Positions 44,824-56,709 of a DNA stretch of 64,000 nucleotides are shown here, in pieces (the first letter of the stretch is position 1; each line of letters begins with the position of its first letter). The DNA lies in NCBI GenBank assembly GCA_037976565.1, contig CP137683.1, positions 13,349,699 through 13,413,698 on the forward strand. Reading direction: 5' to 3'. The translations under genes were made by a program, and so were the position numbers. The notes under the pieces are model-generated. The model ran no database searches. It saw only the letters and a program-made list of their open reading frames with translations, and had not been told where the DNA came from. The stretch is from Mesocentrotus franciscanus. Its lineage: Eukaryota; Echinodermata; Echinoidea; Camarodonta; Strongylocentrotidae.

Positions 44824-45848
44824 CATGTATCACAAAGCTGTTATAAAAGGGACTTTCATGTATAATACATTTCAAAATGATTTTAGTCTCCACTAGACAT
44901 TTTAAATATTTACAAACACTCAATACCAAAATGATATCAATCAATCTTGATTGTCAAAGGCAATCTTTTTCATCAAATCTATCGTACTGTTTACAAATTG
45001 ATACTATAATATATACTACATGTTAAATTTATAATCTTAGACGATTGATAACATGTAATTATGTTTAGTGATTTCTTTTCAATTGATGGTAAGTGGAAAA
45101 CCTTCTGTCACATATTATTTTATAAATTATGTTATAAATTTTCATTGATTTTATCAGGATGTGGTCATCAGTATGTGGTCTTCTTTAGTTTTGTCATTTG
45201 AAATGATTAATCATAAGCATATGTACATCATTCTTATGGCTATACAGCAAATGGCAGAGCACAAAAAGGGGAAAAAATAATTCCATGAATTTGAAACGCA
45301 AGTGAAACAAGATCAAGAACAATGTCCAGAAGAGGCCACTTACTCTTAAAGGCACTATAAGTCCCTTTCGCAGACTTGTGCAAACTCCATGAGACTTGGC
45401 AAGTTTTCAAATATATATCCTTCAGATATCGTGTTTAAAATTTTACAGTCATAACTAGGTTCTGAAACTTCTTTTTAAGAAATGAAAATCTATGCTGTTT
45501 TCATATTGCCGCAGAGGGAGCTATTCTTAACTCAACATATATAACGGTCAAATTAATTATGAAAATTAAGAAATATCTGGAATTAAACATTCAAATTTTT
45601 TTTTTTAATTTTCATTTGGTGGGAGTTTCTTAAAAATAGATCTCTTCAATACACCACTGGATTCATGGAATTTCAGGTTTTTAGGTCTGCAAAAGAGGAC
45701 AAAACACCTTGAACATACTGCAAGTATAAGTAATACAGACCCATATATTGAGCAATGTGTATTAAAAGTCACATGTAAGATGAACATGTTGCACTGAATA
45801 GGTTAAGATTACAAATCCAATCTACAGACATCTATCTCCACTCACAAC
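44824..45848. other. AT-rich unique DNA, no gene seen
   Basis: A TTAAAGGCACTATAAGTCCC start near 45347 resembles the left end of a TTAA element, but no matching right end was found. Confidence 0.35.
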
Positions 45849-46110
45849 TCACGACTCACAACTCAGACAATTAATTACGATCAAGAACAAACTTTCCTCT
45901 GGACGAAGCCAAAAAACCCGATGCCTCTCCCTCGCGAACGACAAGGGCAGTCTCGCCAGACGATCCGTTGACCTTGACCTACATTTGGTAAAGCGATTTT
46001 TCCTTTTCTCCGCCCCAGCAGAGACAAACTTCGACTCCAGCCCCATTCATTATGGCTGGAATGCAAGGCAGTAATTGGCTTAAAGCAGATTGACACTCGG
46101 CAACACACCT
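45849..46110. promoter_or_regulatory. block with nuclear-receptor and homeodomain cores
   Basis: TGACCTTGACCT at 45969-45980 contains TGACCTTGA, the reverse of the TCAAGGTCA extended half-site. AATTAATTACGATCAA lies near 45869, and GGCAGTAATTGGCTTAAAGC near 46066. Overlapping minus-strand frames (65-75 codons) are unrecognised. Confidence 0.35.
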
Positions 46111-46243
46111 AGCAACAGCCATTTTAAAGGTTTGATACAGTCTAGGTCAAGGTTATGGTTTGGTGGGATTTCATTTTCTTATCTTAATGAGAAACAGGGT
46201 GTTGATTTAGTTCATGAATTTAGTGATTTCTTTTTTTCTGGTC

Positions 46244-46490
46244 AAAGGTATTAGGCAACTTTGTCTCTGATTCTAAACAAAATCCTGGATTTAGCTCATG
46301 CTGCAGTCATAATTATAAACCTTTCGGTCAGCAATGATTCCCGTGGCTTTTACAAGCCTATCGCATCTTTGATTATCAAGATATTTTTGATTGGAATTCG
46401 AAATTTCAAAAACTGTTTTCCCAAAGGTTTTTATAACACTACAGTCTTTTGGGGAAATGAGTATGGTAAAAGCTTTAAGAAAGCTTTAAG
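46244..46490 (+). mobile_element. TTAA MITE, family B copy 2 (right end lost)
   Basis: Homology to 2027 runs from AAGGTATTAGGCAACTTTG through CTGGATTTAGCTCATGCTGC and GATTATCAAGATATT to GGGGAAATGAGTATGGTAAA. It then gives way to a short AAGCTTTAAG duplication. Confidence 0.85.
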
Positions 46491-46892
46491 AGGACAACAT
46501 AGATCTAATGATTAATTTGCTTGGCAGAACAAAACTGATTTCTCCCTTTAACAACGTTCATATCCTTGGGGAATACCCATTCTATTTCATCTGGAGATTT
46601 ATCAACATGAACTGAAACACACCCACTTATGGGAATGGGAAAAAGTCCATATAAAATTTCACCCTCGAGATAATCATAATGGAACAAATTAACCATTATA
46701 AAACATAATTAAGCTTAAAAATCAACACTTGATATTAAATTGCTTGAAAATGCACATATCGAGAGTGAATTTTAGGTGTTGTGTCTATATACATTATTAG
46801 AAAACTGAACATCCGTCTCCTATCGGCGAATTATGATTTTTTTTTGTGTGTGGTTGTCATCAGTGAAACACAAATTGGCAACACCGTAACAA
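46491..46892. other. AT-rich unique DNA
   Basis: No gene seen. Confidence 0.35.
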
Positions 46893-46967
46893 GTCTGTTC
46901 ACAGCCAGAAGGGCATTAACTCAGAGTTAAAGGATATGAGGTAATGCCCTTCTGGCTCCAAACAAAC
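46893..46967. repeat. complete hairpin palindrome
   Basis: GTCTGTTCACAGCCAGAAGG plus GCATTAACTC faces GGTAATGCCCTTCTGGCTCC plus AAACAAAC. The central GAGTTAAAGG holds a TTAA. Confidence 0.88.
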
Positions 46968-47036
46968 TGACAAATCTATGATTGAATACAAACTTTTCAA
47001 AATCAAGCATCTACAGGATTGAACTTGAATTTAAAT

Positions 47037-47507
47037 TGGACATATGTGAACACACCCCACCCTTAACACACAGCAAACATTTTGATTGGAGATATGTGAA
47101 CACACCCCACCCTTTACACACGGAAACTTCAATTTCAATTGGAGATATGTGAACACACCCCACCCTTTACACACAGCAAACTTGGATTTCAATTGGAGAT
47201 ATGTGAACACACCCCACCCTTAACACACATCAAACTTGAAATTTAATTTGAAGATATGTGAATACACTCCACCCTTTACAAACAGCAAACTTGAATTTCA
47301 ATTGGAGATATGTGAACACACCCCACCCTTAGCACATAGCAAACTTGAATTTCAATTGGAGATATGTTAACACACCCACCCTTTACACAACACAAAGCAA
47401 ACTTGAATTTTAATTGGAGATATGTGAACACACCCTACCCTTTACAAACAGCAAACTTGAATTTCAATTGGAGATATGTGAACACATCCCACCCTTTACA
47501 CACTGCA
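47037..47507 (+). repeat. 54-bp minisatellite, ~8.7 copies
   Basis: The unit carries GGAGATATGTGAACACACCC, CACCCTTTACACACAGC and AAACTTGAATTTCAATT. Copies start at about 47037, 47087, 47140, 47194, 47249, 47303, 47357, 47415 and 47469. Most differ by a few substitutions, and one copy has a 4-bp insertion (ACACAACACA). Confidence 0.95.
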
Positions 47508-48410
47508 GCATCTCCAAGAAAATCTCTACAAAAACCATATACTCCCAAAATAGACTCATCAACCCATCATTATATAACCTCAATAAAAGGTGAATGACTG
47601 AAATGAAAGAAGTCCCATTAAATAGATGTTTTTAAAGTCACACAGCAAATTGGATAGTCATTTTGCTCTCTGTTATTAATTAGTAATTAATTACGTCAGC
47701 CCACATCATGTATAGACATCTCTTTCAACTATAGTATCTATCAAACCCACTATAGTGTTGTGTGCTGTATCAACTGTCGGCTCGTTGGCGTTGCAACAGA
47801 GGGTTTTAACATTCTTTTCATACCTGCCATGCCTGCGTGTACAGCGCTAATGGACCCTCGTGCTTTTAAGTCAACCGGCGATGCACAACAAACGGAGTCT
47901 TGACTACATAGTTGGATCGATTGGAAAAAGGGGTAGAAGGATTTCAGCCCTCCCCCAAGCTTTACAGTTAGATCCATGGTGCTTTTGTCAACCAAATTCA
48001 CTTGTCTATTCTAATGTATGTAACCTTTACATTCAAATGTTTGACATATATGTCAGAGCCTTAAAAAGCTTGCCAAGCCTAGCAACAAGCCTGTCTAAGC
48101 TGTACTCAAACTGTACAAGCATAATCGATAACATCATGTCACACACTGTACTTTGTGTATTCTATGTTCACACATGAAAAAATAGGGCAGGATTTATTGC
48201 CCACAGCATGAAAGGTTTAAAACTTTTAAAACTAAAATTAACTCACCTGTTTAAAGAATGATGCAATGATGCAAGATGAGCAAAGAGCAGAATGAAGATA
48301 CATGAAGAAAAAAAGCAAAAGAGAAAAGACATTGTTAATGAAATGTGATTACATGAACTTTTGTAAACCAAATATATAAATATTAAAAAAATAAAATGCG
48401 AAGGAAAAAG
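47508..48410. other. unique DNA, partly complex
   Basis: The part from about 47750 to 48150 is non-repetitive with CG words and a GCATAATCGATAAC site. A short word GCC(T)AAGCCT/AGCAACAAGCC recurs near 48080. No exon is supported. Confidence 0.3.
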
Positions 48411-48592
48411 AAAGGATAGGGGGAGGGAGGAAGGGAGAGAGAGAGGAAGGGAGAGAGAGAGAAAGGGAGAAAGGGAGAGAGGGAGAGAGGGAGAGAGAGA
48501 GAAAGGGAGAAAGGGAGAGAGGGAGAGAGGGAGAGAGGAGAGAGAGAGAGGGGGACAGAGAGAGAGAGAGAGGGGGGAGAGAGACGGAAAGG
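48411..48592. repeat. purine-rich (GGGAGAGA)n tract
   Basis: GGGAGAGAGAGAAAGGGAGA units repeat with small changes. The minus-strand Ser/Leu frames here are artefacts. Confidence 0.9.
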
Positions 48593-48780
48593 CAATTTTT
48601 ATAGAGAAAATGTTCAACTGTGCACTATATGTTCAGAGCCTGAGATATGTGCTAACATTCTTCTGCCTCTCACTCAAGAAATGACATGAAGCACAATATC
48701 TCTCACTTATTACATTTTTCCAATAACACCCCCGCCCCATCGGAAGATTACTGATCATCCCTCATTAGCAAGCATATCAT

Positions 48781-48870
48781 CTGTTCAGAAGCAGAAGGAC
48801 TTTAACTCTGTGTATAAAGATATCATTATCAGCATAGACAGATAAGTTATTGCCCTTATGGCTTTCAAAT
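48781..48870. repeat. hairpin palindrome with longer loop
   Basis: CTGTTCAGAAGCAGAAGGAC plus TTTAACTCTGTG faces AAGTTATTGCCCTTATGGCT plus TTCAAA, separated by ~30 bp. Confidence 0.75.
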
Positions 48871-49437
48871 ATAATATCATCTTCCTACCCCCTTTGGATG
48901 AATCCCTTCTTACCCCTCATGTGTATCTTGGCTTATTAATCATGTTTGTTTAGGCATGCATACTCCCATGATGATCTGATGTGATAAGACACCTAATGGA
49001 CTTGGTCTAGTTCGACTTGATTTGTTTTAAGATAGTGATCAATGCCTCATGAAATACATCCTTAATCAACATCAACCCGGCCTGAATGAATCATTGAGGA
49101 AAAACAAAACGGGTCACTCTAAAATAACCCTACTCCTATAAAATGGATTACATTTCAAAGTTTAATTTTCACACACATTATATGAGTGAATGTAGAACAA
49201 ATGAATCAGAACAAAAAATCCCATGGTTTTTGTCTTCTTTTTTTCTTCTTCTTAAATGAGTAACGACATGAGCCTACACAATTTTGTATTCATGGGAGTG
49301 TCAAAAGTGTTACTGCATGTATTGTTTCTTTTTCCTCGAAACTATAGGCCTTGAGCCTGTCCTTATTTTGTGTTCTATAATTATGATACTACATGTTATT
49401 TTTTTAATCTTTTCACATTCATTTTTGAAAGGACGAT
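48871..49437. other. AT-rich unique DNA
   Basis: No gene or recognised repeat. Confidence 0.4.
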
Positions 49438-49441
49438 TTAA

Positions 49442-49618
49442 AGCACCTCTGCACTAGTTTGGCCAGGAGGGATTAGAGGGATTAGCGTGGTCACTGACAG
49501 GTGGTTATCTCATCAACTCAGCTGTCAATTAACAAAAGAAAAAGAGGATCATGGGGGACCAACAGGCATTGTTTTCTATATAGAGGGAGCAAGTAGCTAC
49601 AAGTAGTACAGTGGGGCT
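49442..49618 (+). mobile_element. TTAA MITE, family D copy 2
   Basis: This 177-bp element runs AGCACCTCTGCACTAGTTTGG to TAGTACAGTGGGGCT, between TTAA at 49438-49441 and 49619-49622. It has CAGCTGTCAATTAACAAAAG inside, which is absent from copy 1. Confidence 0.92.
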
Positions 49619-49622
49619 TTAA

Positions 49623-50370
49623 GAGTATAAGGAATTGAAAAATGTTGTATAACTTTAAAACCGAATAACAACAACATTTTCAGATGCTTTGTTAGTGCTG
49701 ATACATGCAGGCTCCCATTTATCAAGAAGTCTTTTATGCAAGATATTTTGGTTTTTAATGTTCATGTTATTTGATATTAAACAGTAGTAACATTTGCCTT
49801 TAATTCAATAATTTTATCCTCATGTAGTAAATGTGCTTATGTCATCAGTTGTAATCTTAGGGCAATGTTGCTGAGAATTGTATATTCTAGCTCTTTGATA
49901 AACACTAAGTGATGTAAAACAAGTCAATAATTAAAATCTATTACATTTTTTAATATGTACACACTACACAACGTCAGATTAATCTTGAACCAATTTTGCA
50001 GACATTCTCTGACACAGGCCCGAAGTGGACATTATATAGACAGCTGTATATTATGATGTAATCCAATTATTACTCAATTAGCATCAAGTGGAGTGTCAAC
50101 AAGAGATTTTTTATGTCAAAATAGCCTGAGGATACTCTTATCCCTCATGAATCAATTACATACAACAAAGAGAGTGTCTCTCATTAACAATCCATTAGCG
50201 TTCTGGAGGATGGCTACAATATTCTGGTAATCTGTCTCTGCCTGGTAAAACTCCAACCCATAACAATGAACCAAAGTACCTCTTAAAAGTAATCTGTAAT
50301 CTCATGCTAAAATATGTGACTTTTTCATGAGCTAAAGAAGAAGGCCTGCATGCATATTCGTTGGGCCCAC
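49623..50370. other. AT-rich unique DNA
   Basis: No gene seen. Confidence 0.4.
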
Positions 50371-50640
50371 ACGCACAGAGTCGGATAAAATCCGGTCAGG
50401 GGAAAAAAGCGCAAAGTGCTTCAGCGTCGACGAACGACCCTTCCACCTTCACCGTCATTAGGTGGAGTGCATTGGCATAATGGATTATCAATTAGGACTC
50501 GCGCTAGACACACTTGATAAAAGGCAGAACCGCAGAAAAAGCGATGTAAAATTACCACGCACTTGTCACAAAAAATCCAGTGTACACAGTTAATTAGAAT
50601 TGTGCCATTTTTTTGTTATTCGCATAAAGCATTTGCTGCA
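50371..50640. promoter_or_regulatory. block with clustered homeodomain cores
   Basis: TAATGGATTATCAATTAGG (50478-50496) carries three homeodomain-type cores in 19 bp, with TTAATTAG at 50590-50597 and TTGATAAAAGG near 50514. CG words (GCGTCGACGAACGACC) are concentrated here. Function is inferred. Confidence 0.35.
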
Positions 50641-51030
50641 GCGCATGTTTCATCCTTTTTCAATGCCACTTCTCCTTTGGTAAATTTGAAGTATTTTTCA
50701 TTAATGATGAAAGCTGCTGTCATCTTTTTTGTTGTTGCTTAGTTTGGGGGTTTTAGGCATCCTTTTATTAATAATCTTTTGAGGCATTGGGAATCTACCA
50801 ATTCTCTAATACAATTTCTTTCTCTTTCATTTTACATCATCACTTTGTAGCACATTCCTGTTAAATATCCTTTTACTAAAAAGAGTTTCTCTTTCACACG
50901 ACATCTGGTTAATCGTGTTACATACTTCTCCGGTTAAACAATTACTGTTGCATCTTCTGAGAATAATATCAATGGAAGATGCACATCAGTAGTCTTGATT
51001 GACCATTAATGAATTCAGTTAATTCAATCT
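50641..51030. other. AT-rich unique DNA
   Basis: No gene seen. Confidence 0.35.
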
Positions 51031-51033
51031 TAA

Positions 51034-51396
51034 AGGCATCGTTTAACAATGCCAAATCTGAGATGCATGGCCCTATGTGTTATCAGCGTCTGTGATATGG
51101 TGTAATATTGAAGCCCTAAACAAATTGCGCTTCAAAATGATCATGAAGTGCCTCAAAAAAGTAAAATCTTTGAGTGATCGGTTGTACCATACTCGTTTTC
51201 CCCAATAGACTGTAGTGTTATAAAAACGGTTTTTGAAATTTCGAATTCCTATCATAAATATCTTGATAATCAGACGGGAGATCGGCTTGTAAACGTCATG
51301 GGATTCTTGACTGACCTAAAGGTTTATAATTATGATTGCAGCATGAGCTAACTCCAGGATTTTGTTTAGAATCTGAGGCAAAGATACCCAATCCCT
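51034..51396 (-). mobile_element. TTAA MITE, family B copy 3
   Basis: This 363-bp reverse copy of 2027-2428 starts AGGCATCGTTTAACAATGCC and ends AAGATACCCAATCCCT, with TTAA at 51030-51033 and 51397-51400. Confidence 0.92.
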
Positions 51397-51400
51397 TTAA

Positions 51401-51960
51401 TTTTCCTGACTGTTGAAACCTATCCAGCATGATTCTATATATCTGCTTCATTCATCATGCTGCAGACATGTTTCGGGTACAACCGTCCTTCAAAACGTAA
51501 TCTAAGAAATATCTAAATCATTCTAGGAAGTATATTCAGAGCAGCAAGCATCAAGAAAACAAAACACGGGGGAGAAAACGAATTAAAAGCAATATTCCAC
51601 ACCCTATATTTATTTATTTATTTAAAAATATTTACACAGGATGATATTATCAGGTATCTTATGTTCAATTAATGCACCTGAAATTACTTTGTTTAATAAT
51701 AAATGGTTAACATTTTAAATCATATTTCATTAAACAAAACGTTGGAAAATATTAGCTTTTTATTGTATGTGAACCCAATTTTTTAAGGGTGCCTCCTTCC
51801 ACTCCACTCTCTCTTTTCCCTTCTCTATATCTTCTCCATTTATCAGATATCAATATTTATTCAATTTGCTCTGCTTGAGAAAATATAATGTAATTTCTGC
51901 TCTAGGTTTGTTATATGTTGCTTCATTAGTCGGATCTTATTTCACAACCCCCACAACCAT
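51401..51960. other. AT-rich unique DNA
   Basis: A TTTATTTATTTATTTA patch lies near 51607. No gene. Confidence 0.4.
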
Positions 51961-52070
51961 CCACTCCTCCCCTCCTCCCCTCTCTCTCTCTCTCTCTCTC
52001 TCAACCTAACCCTCCCCCTCTCTCTCTCTGTCTCTCTGTCTCTCTCTCTCTCTCTGCCTCTCAAATTTTC
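51961..52070. repeat. (CT)n tract
   Basis: CT runs are broken by CAACCTAACCC and CTGTCTCTGT. Confidence 0.88.
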
Positions 52071-52400
52071 AATTTCTATTAAAGCTCTTTTTACAAAAAA
52101 ATATATGAACTATGTATTCTTTATGTTTCTTTCAACAATTTCCATGACAATGCTTACATATCCTCTTTGCTCATTCCTCTTTCTCCTTCTAAATGCTAAT
52201 TAGGTAATTAGGGGATAATGGATATATATTAATTATGGCAGCTTTATGGTCAGCCACTATATAATTATATCCAGGCACTCAAGTGAATAGATGGCATGGT
52301 GCATAACAGCCTCGACTTAGGCGTGCTTGACATACATTTACAGTTTGCTCAGTAATAATCAACTATTCAGAGTAATTACATATATAATTTTCTTTCTTTC
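52071..52400. other. AT-rich unique DNA
   Basis: No gene seen. Confidence 0.35.
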
Positions 52401-52414
52401 TATCTATCTTTCAC

Positions 52415-52445
<31 letters not shown>

Positions 52446-52500
52446 CTTTCTGTCTCTCTGTCTGTATCTTTCTTCCCCCTTCTTTCTCTTGTCTTTTCCC
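52401..52500. repeat. (CT)n tract
   Basis: Pure (CT)n at about 52416-52441, flanked by CTTTCTATC. Confidence 0.88.
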
Positions 52501-52689
52501 TCATTTTTATTTTCTCACACATTTCCTTTGCATCTGACTGTTCACTTATTACACATTTCTCGCTAACTCTAACAAATAGAAGTAGGCATAAAAGAAAGGT
52601 TCGCAGTGAGAAAGCTTTACTTCTTTTCAGGATACTTTTATATTATTTTGTATTTTTGTCCTTTATATATGTATGCCCTAATTGTTCAT

Positions 52690-53111
52690 TTATCTTCTGC
52701 TGGTCTTTTCTATATCTCTCTTTTTCTGTCTCGTTCTCTTCTCTTTCTTAGATATATTCTCATTCACAGTGTCTCTCTGTATCGTTTTCTCTCCCCCTCT
52801 ACTATATCGATCTCTCTCCCTCCCCCTCTTTCTCTTTCTCTCTCTCTTTCTCTATCTCCATCCCTCTCTTACATATTATATCTCTCTCATCACATTTATT
52901 TACTCCCAAGACTCTCATGCTTCCACTCTCACTACAAACTGAAAGGTAAAATGATTTCTAGAGAGATTGAGGGAAAAGAGGACGAGAGGAGGAAGAGAGA
53001 GACAAAGTATAGTGAGACAGAGAAGAGAAACAGAGAGGTGGGGAGAGATAGACAGAGAGAGAGAGAGAGAGAGATGGAGAGAAACAGAAAGAGACTGACA
53101 GACATGAGGGG

Positions 53112-53152
<41 letters not shown>

Positions 53153-53225
53153 AGAGACAAAATGAGACAAAGAGAGAAACAGAGAGACAAATTGAGAAAG
53201 AGATCGAGAGAGGGAGAAATTGAGA
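52690..53225. repeat. polypyrimidine tract switching to polypurine tract
   Basis: From 52690 to about 52900 the plus strand is CT-rich. After a ~50-bp switch region (52905-52955) it becomes GA-rich to 53225, with a long pure GA run at about 53117-53147. The halves are roughly inverted. Open frames of 104-205 codons are composition artefacts. Confidence 0.85.
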
Positions 53226-54495
53226 CTATGAGGATGAAGTGACACACCGAACGCCGATGTTCCATTTGACATGGGCTTGTAGGAGGTACGTGAGGGGGCA
53301 TTAATGCCAGGAAAATCACTACCCGTTCTCCTGTATCAGGGGCTTATAGGAGACAGGGGGAGAAAATTCCAACAATATTACTGTTTAAACAAGAAAATGG
53401 GGAAGGAAGAGCAGAACAAGAAGCAGGATGATGCTTTTGTGACAATGCATTAATTTCTGCAAGTTCGTGGGATGTATATCCATCTCTTTTCACTTTCCCA
53501 GCCGGTGCTATTCAGAGTTATATAAGTGACTGAAACGAGGAGATGAAAAGATATGAATGAAATCTGATGTTTGCGGGCATAAGTGGGAAGGTTTAATTTA
53601 CAGATAACGTGCAATAATAATGAAATACCAGCATAAAAAAACCAATACAAAGACCCCGTCATGCCAAAGAGACTGACATTAGACCGAGTACAGACCGGTC
53701 AAAAATGACATTACCCCCTGTGGCAAAGAATCGGTCAGTTTAGAGTCAGTCTGGTGACCATTTGTTGGTATGAATAAGGTCTTATTTCACTGAATACTGA
53801 ATACTAAGCCAAAGATAACTTGGGCTGGAACCTGTGGGGTATATGTTTAAAACTGAAACCAAAACAATTATTTAAAAAAAAAAAGAGTTCTTTTTTGTGT
53901 GCATAACATCATTTAGAAAGGTTAATGTGTGAAAGTGTTGACTTAAGTCTTAAGTGAAAGGAAAAGAAAATTTCAATGTCAAACATTTAATATCAAATCT
54001 CAGTTTTTCCCAGGTTTAATTGCTTGATGATCTGGCGATTCATTACTCTGCATCACTGATGGAGGGCACTCACTAAAGCCATTAACCAGACAAGCCCATC
54101 ACCATGGGAACGCATCATCAGTTTGCGCAGCGAACATCCGGATCAAGACGGATGCTCCTTCACTCACAAAACTGGTATCGCTTTCATTTCATTTTCAACT
54201 TATCTTGACCTCTCCCATCTGTCTCCTCCTCCATCTTCACCCACTTGTTACCATAGTGATACAATCCACCAGACACTATCTTCTGATGATGTCCAATTAT
54301 GGAGTCATTACGTTTTCTCAAGAATGATGCGAACCGTTATGTTGGAAAGTGGTACATTTACAATGAGAGGTCTCTAATTCTGTCCAAATCATCCTCAATT
54401 TTATTTGAGTTTTGGATAAATAGAATTTACAGATTGTTTAGAGTGATTGCAAAATCGCACAAGTGTTATTCAAGCCTGGAATGAAGTGCTTCAGG
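53226..54495. other. unique DNA, no gene seen
   Basis: Mixed sequence. Small open frames near 53450-53660 and 54123-54484 show no recognisable domain. Confidence 0.35.
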
Positions 54496-54712
54496 TTATC
54501 ATCATTAATGCTAAAACTTATTATCATTATCATTGTTGTTTTCATCAGAATCTTCCTGCTCCTCTCCCTCCCCCTCCTCCTCCTCCCCATCATCATTTTC
54601 ACCAGCAGCAGCATCATCATCACCATCATTTTCATCATTATCATCACCATCATCATTCTCCTCACCATCATTATCCTTATCACCAGCATCAGCATCATCA
54701 TCACCATCTTTG

Positions 54713-54748
<36 letters not shown>

Positions 54749-54836
54749 GTGTCATCAGTGTCATCACCATCTACATCATCATCATCACCATCATTGTCAT
54801 CATCATCATCATCATCATCCATACCATTACCACCAC

Positions 54837-54881
<45 letters not shown>

Positions 54882-55032
54882 TACCATTACCATCTACATC
54901 ATCATCACCATCATTGTCATCATCATCATCATCATCATCATCCATACCATCACCACCATCATCATCGTCATCATCATCGTCATCATCATTGTCATCATCA
55001 TCGTCATCATCCTCATTATCATCAACACTATC
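54496..55032. repeat. CAT/TCA trinucleotide array with higher-order blocks
   Basis: (ATC)n runs are punctuated by CATACCATTACCA blocks at about 54817, 54879 and 54941, giving a ~62-bp higher-order period. All frames are open in part (poly-His, poly-Ser, poly-Asp). These are not genes. Confidence 0.93.
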
Positions 55033-55625
55033 CTAAGAAGTCATTCCTCACCATTACAGCAACCCAATCATTAGTACCATAACCACTAACTTTTCCGCTA
55101 ACCAAACCCATTTCTGAGCAGGCTAGTCCTGAGTTACAAAAACAACAGCCACCACGCATCCTGGCGTTTTAAGCGTGCATCGCGGATCTCCCGAGCTATT
55201 CCTACGGCAAGGTAATTAAATCCACAATCACATGTGGAGATAGTTTAGCCTTGGAAATCAATGTCACTTGTGACAAGAGGGAAGAGGAAATTGGACAGGG
55301 AAAAAAAGATGACCCCGACAGCAACGCCGCTCGCATAACACAAACAGTCATAATCAAATGTCGTTTCTCCGAGGTAATAATGTGATAAGAAATGTTCATC
55401 ACGTACACAAAGATCTAACATCAACAGTAGGTGAATCATTTGATATTGGAAATCGTGACGACAATTCAGGCTTTATGCCGAATGTGGTTGATCAGTGTTT
55501 GTCGTTTTACACATGGTGATAATAGAGACAGCTGATTCTATAGAATTCTGAACAATATAATTTGATGATGCTTATAGAAATGCCAAAACAGGAGGGCTGT
55601 TACTGAGAATGAGTTAATTCTAGCT
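55033..55625. other. unique block, partly complex
   Basis: The part from about 55130 to 55400 has CG words (GCATCGCGGATCTCCCG) and GGTAATTAAATCC. No exon is supported. Confidence 0.3.
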
Positions 55626-55629
55626 AGTA

Positions 55630-56025
55630 AAGGTCAAAAACATATTTTTTGTTTTGATCTTCCAAAATGTTGGCTTATATGGAAGAATATTATTGTCACA
55701 ATGTCACATGAAAATGAATGTCCTTAACATGAACTCATATTCCAAATATAACTAGAAATAGTTAAAAACTCTGGATCAAGTTTAATGCCACATATGTATG
55801 TCTAGTCCCATATACCCACATCTGTGTTCAATTCTTTCCACTGTATGTGAAGTAATTATTCAGTACCATTGTATCCACTTGTTATCATACTGATGGTTCC
55901 AAAACCTCACAGTAATTACCAATTATGTCTTACATACAACAAAAATCAACCTCCCAAAATAATTTCTAGACAGTTTCTATTGCGATGCTCTTGTACGACA
56001 GAACTCTGAGTTTAGCTTGTATCTT
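55630..56025 (+). mobile_element. TTAA MITE relative, family A2 copy 3 (diverged)
   Basis: It starts near AAAGGTCAAAAACAT and ends near TGAGTTTAGCTTGTATCTTT. The middle shares AACTCTGGA, TAGTCCCATATACCC, ATCTGTGTTCA and CCAAAACCTCACAG with families A and A2. The flanking TTAA is degraded. Confidence 0.65.
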
Positions 56026-56159
56026 TATATGCATGACGTTGAGCAAAGTACCGGTATGTGAGCCCACACAAGGAATTTAGATGTGGGGGCATGAGTAATT
56101 TTGTACGTTGCACGTTTGCAGCTGCGTGTACAAACTGCTGCAACTGAACGCCATATAGT

Positions 56160-56590
56160 TCAACGCAGTACTGCAGGCCTGCATGAATCTTCGTGCACTG
56201 CATTGCATATACAAGCATCTCATCACAAAAAAGATAACATCGTCATCAGCTTTGCCTGTCATAGCAACACTGAATATACCCCAAAGTGAAACATATGGGC
56301 AACAAGGATAAATGGGTTTTGAGCAGGTCTTACCAAGCCAGAAGGACATTAATTCTTTGTTACAATTCAACAAATATATTGCAGGCATCGACTATTACAT
56401 GCACTGCATGGCATAAAAGCATCTCATTATTAAACGTGACATAATCACTAGCCTTGCCCAGCAAAGCAACACTGTACTCATTCCAAAGTGAAACATTGGC
56501 AACAAGAAGGCATACATGTTTCGGACAGGTCAAATAATCTGCTTATGTGTGTAACAGAGCCAGAATGGCATTAATGCTGTGTAGATTGTA
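56160..56590 (+). repeat. two-copy duplication, ~205-225-bp period, with hairpin half-motifs
   Basis: TGCACTGCATTGCATA...AAGCATCTCAT, GCAACACTG, CCAAAGTGAAACAT and GGCAACAAG occur in order from 56194 and 56400. Each copy ends in a hairpin half-motif (AAGCCAGAAGGACATTAATT; GAGCCAGAATGGCATTAATG). Confidence 0.85.
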
Positions 56591-56709
56591 ATGGTTGATA
56601 CCTTCAGACTTTCAGCTAAATAAATATGCATCGCCAATTATACATTAAATACAATTGAATAGCCATGATGTAAATTTATGCATCTAGGAACAAAAATACA
56701 CTAGAGTTA

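Noticed and set aside
45347..45800. further TTAA element beginning AGGCACTATAAGTCCC
   Set aside because: No right end with matching inverted sequence or TTAA could be found.
47037..47507. CRISPR-like regular spacing
   Set aside because: Whole 54-bp units repeat head to tail without unique spacers, in a eukaryotic context. It is a minisatellite.
54447..55082. 211-codon His-rich frame and overlapping Ser-, Ile- and Asp-rich frames
   Set aside because: All frames are open because the DNA is a CAT/TCA trinucleotide array. No single frame shows selection.
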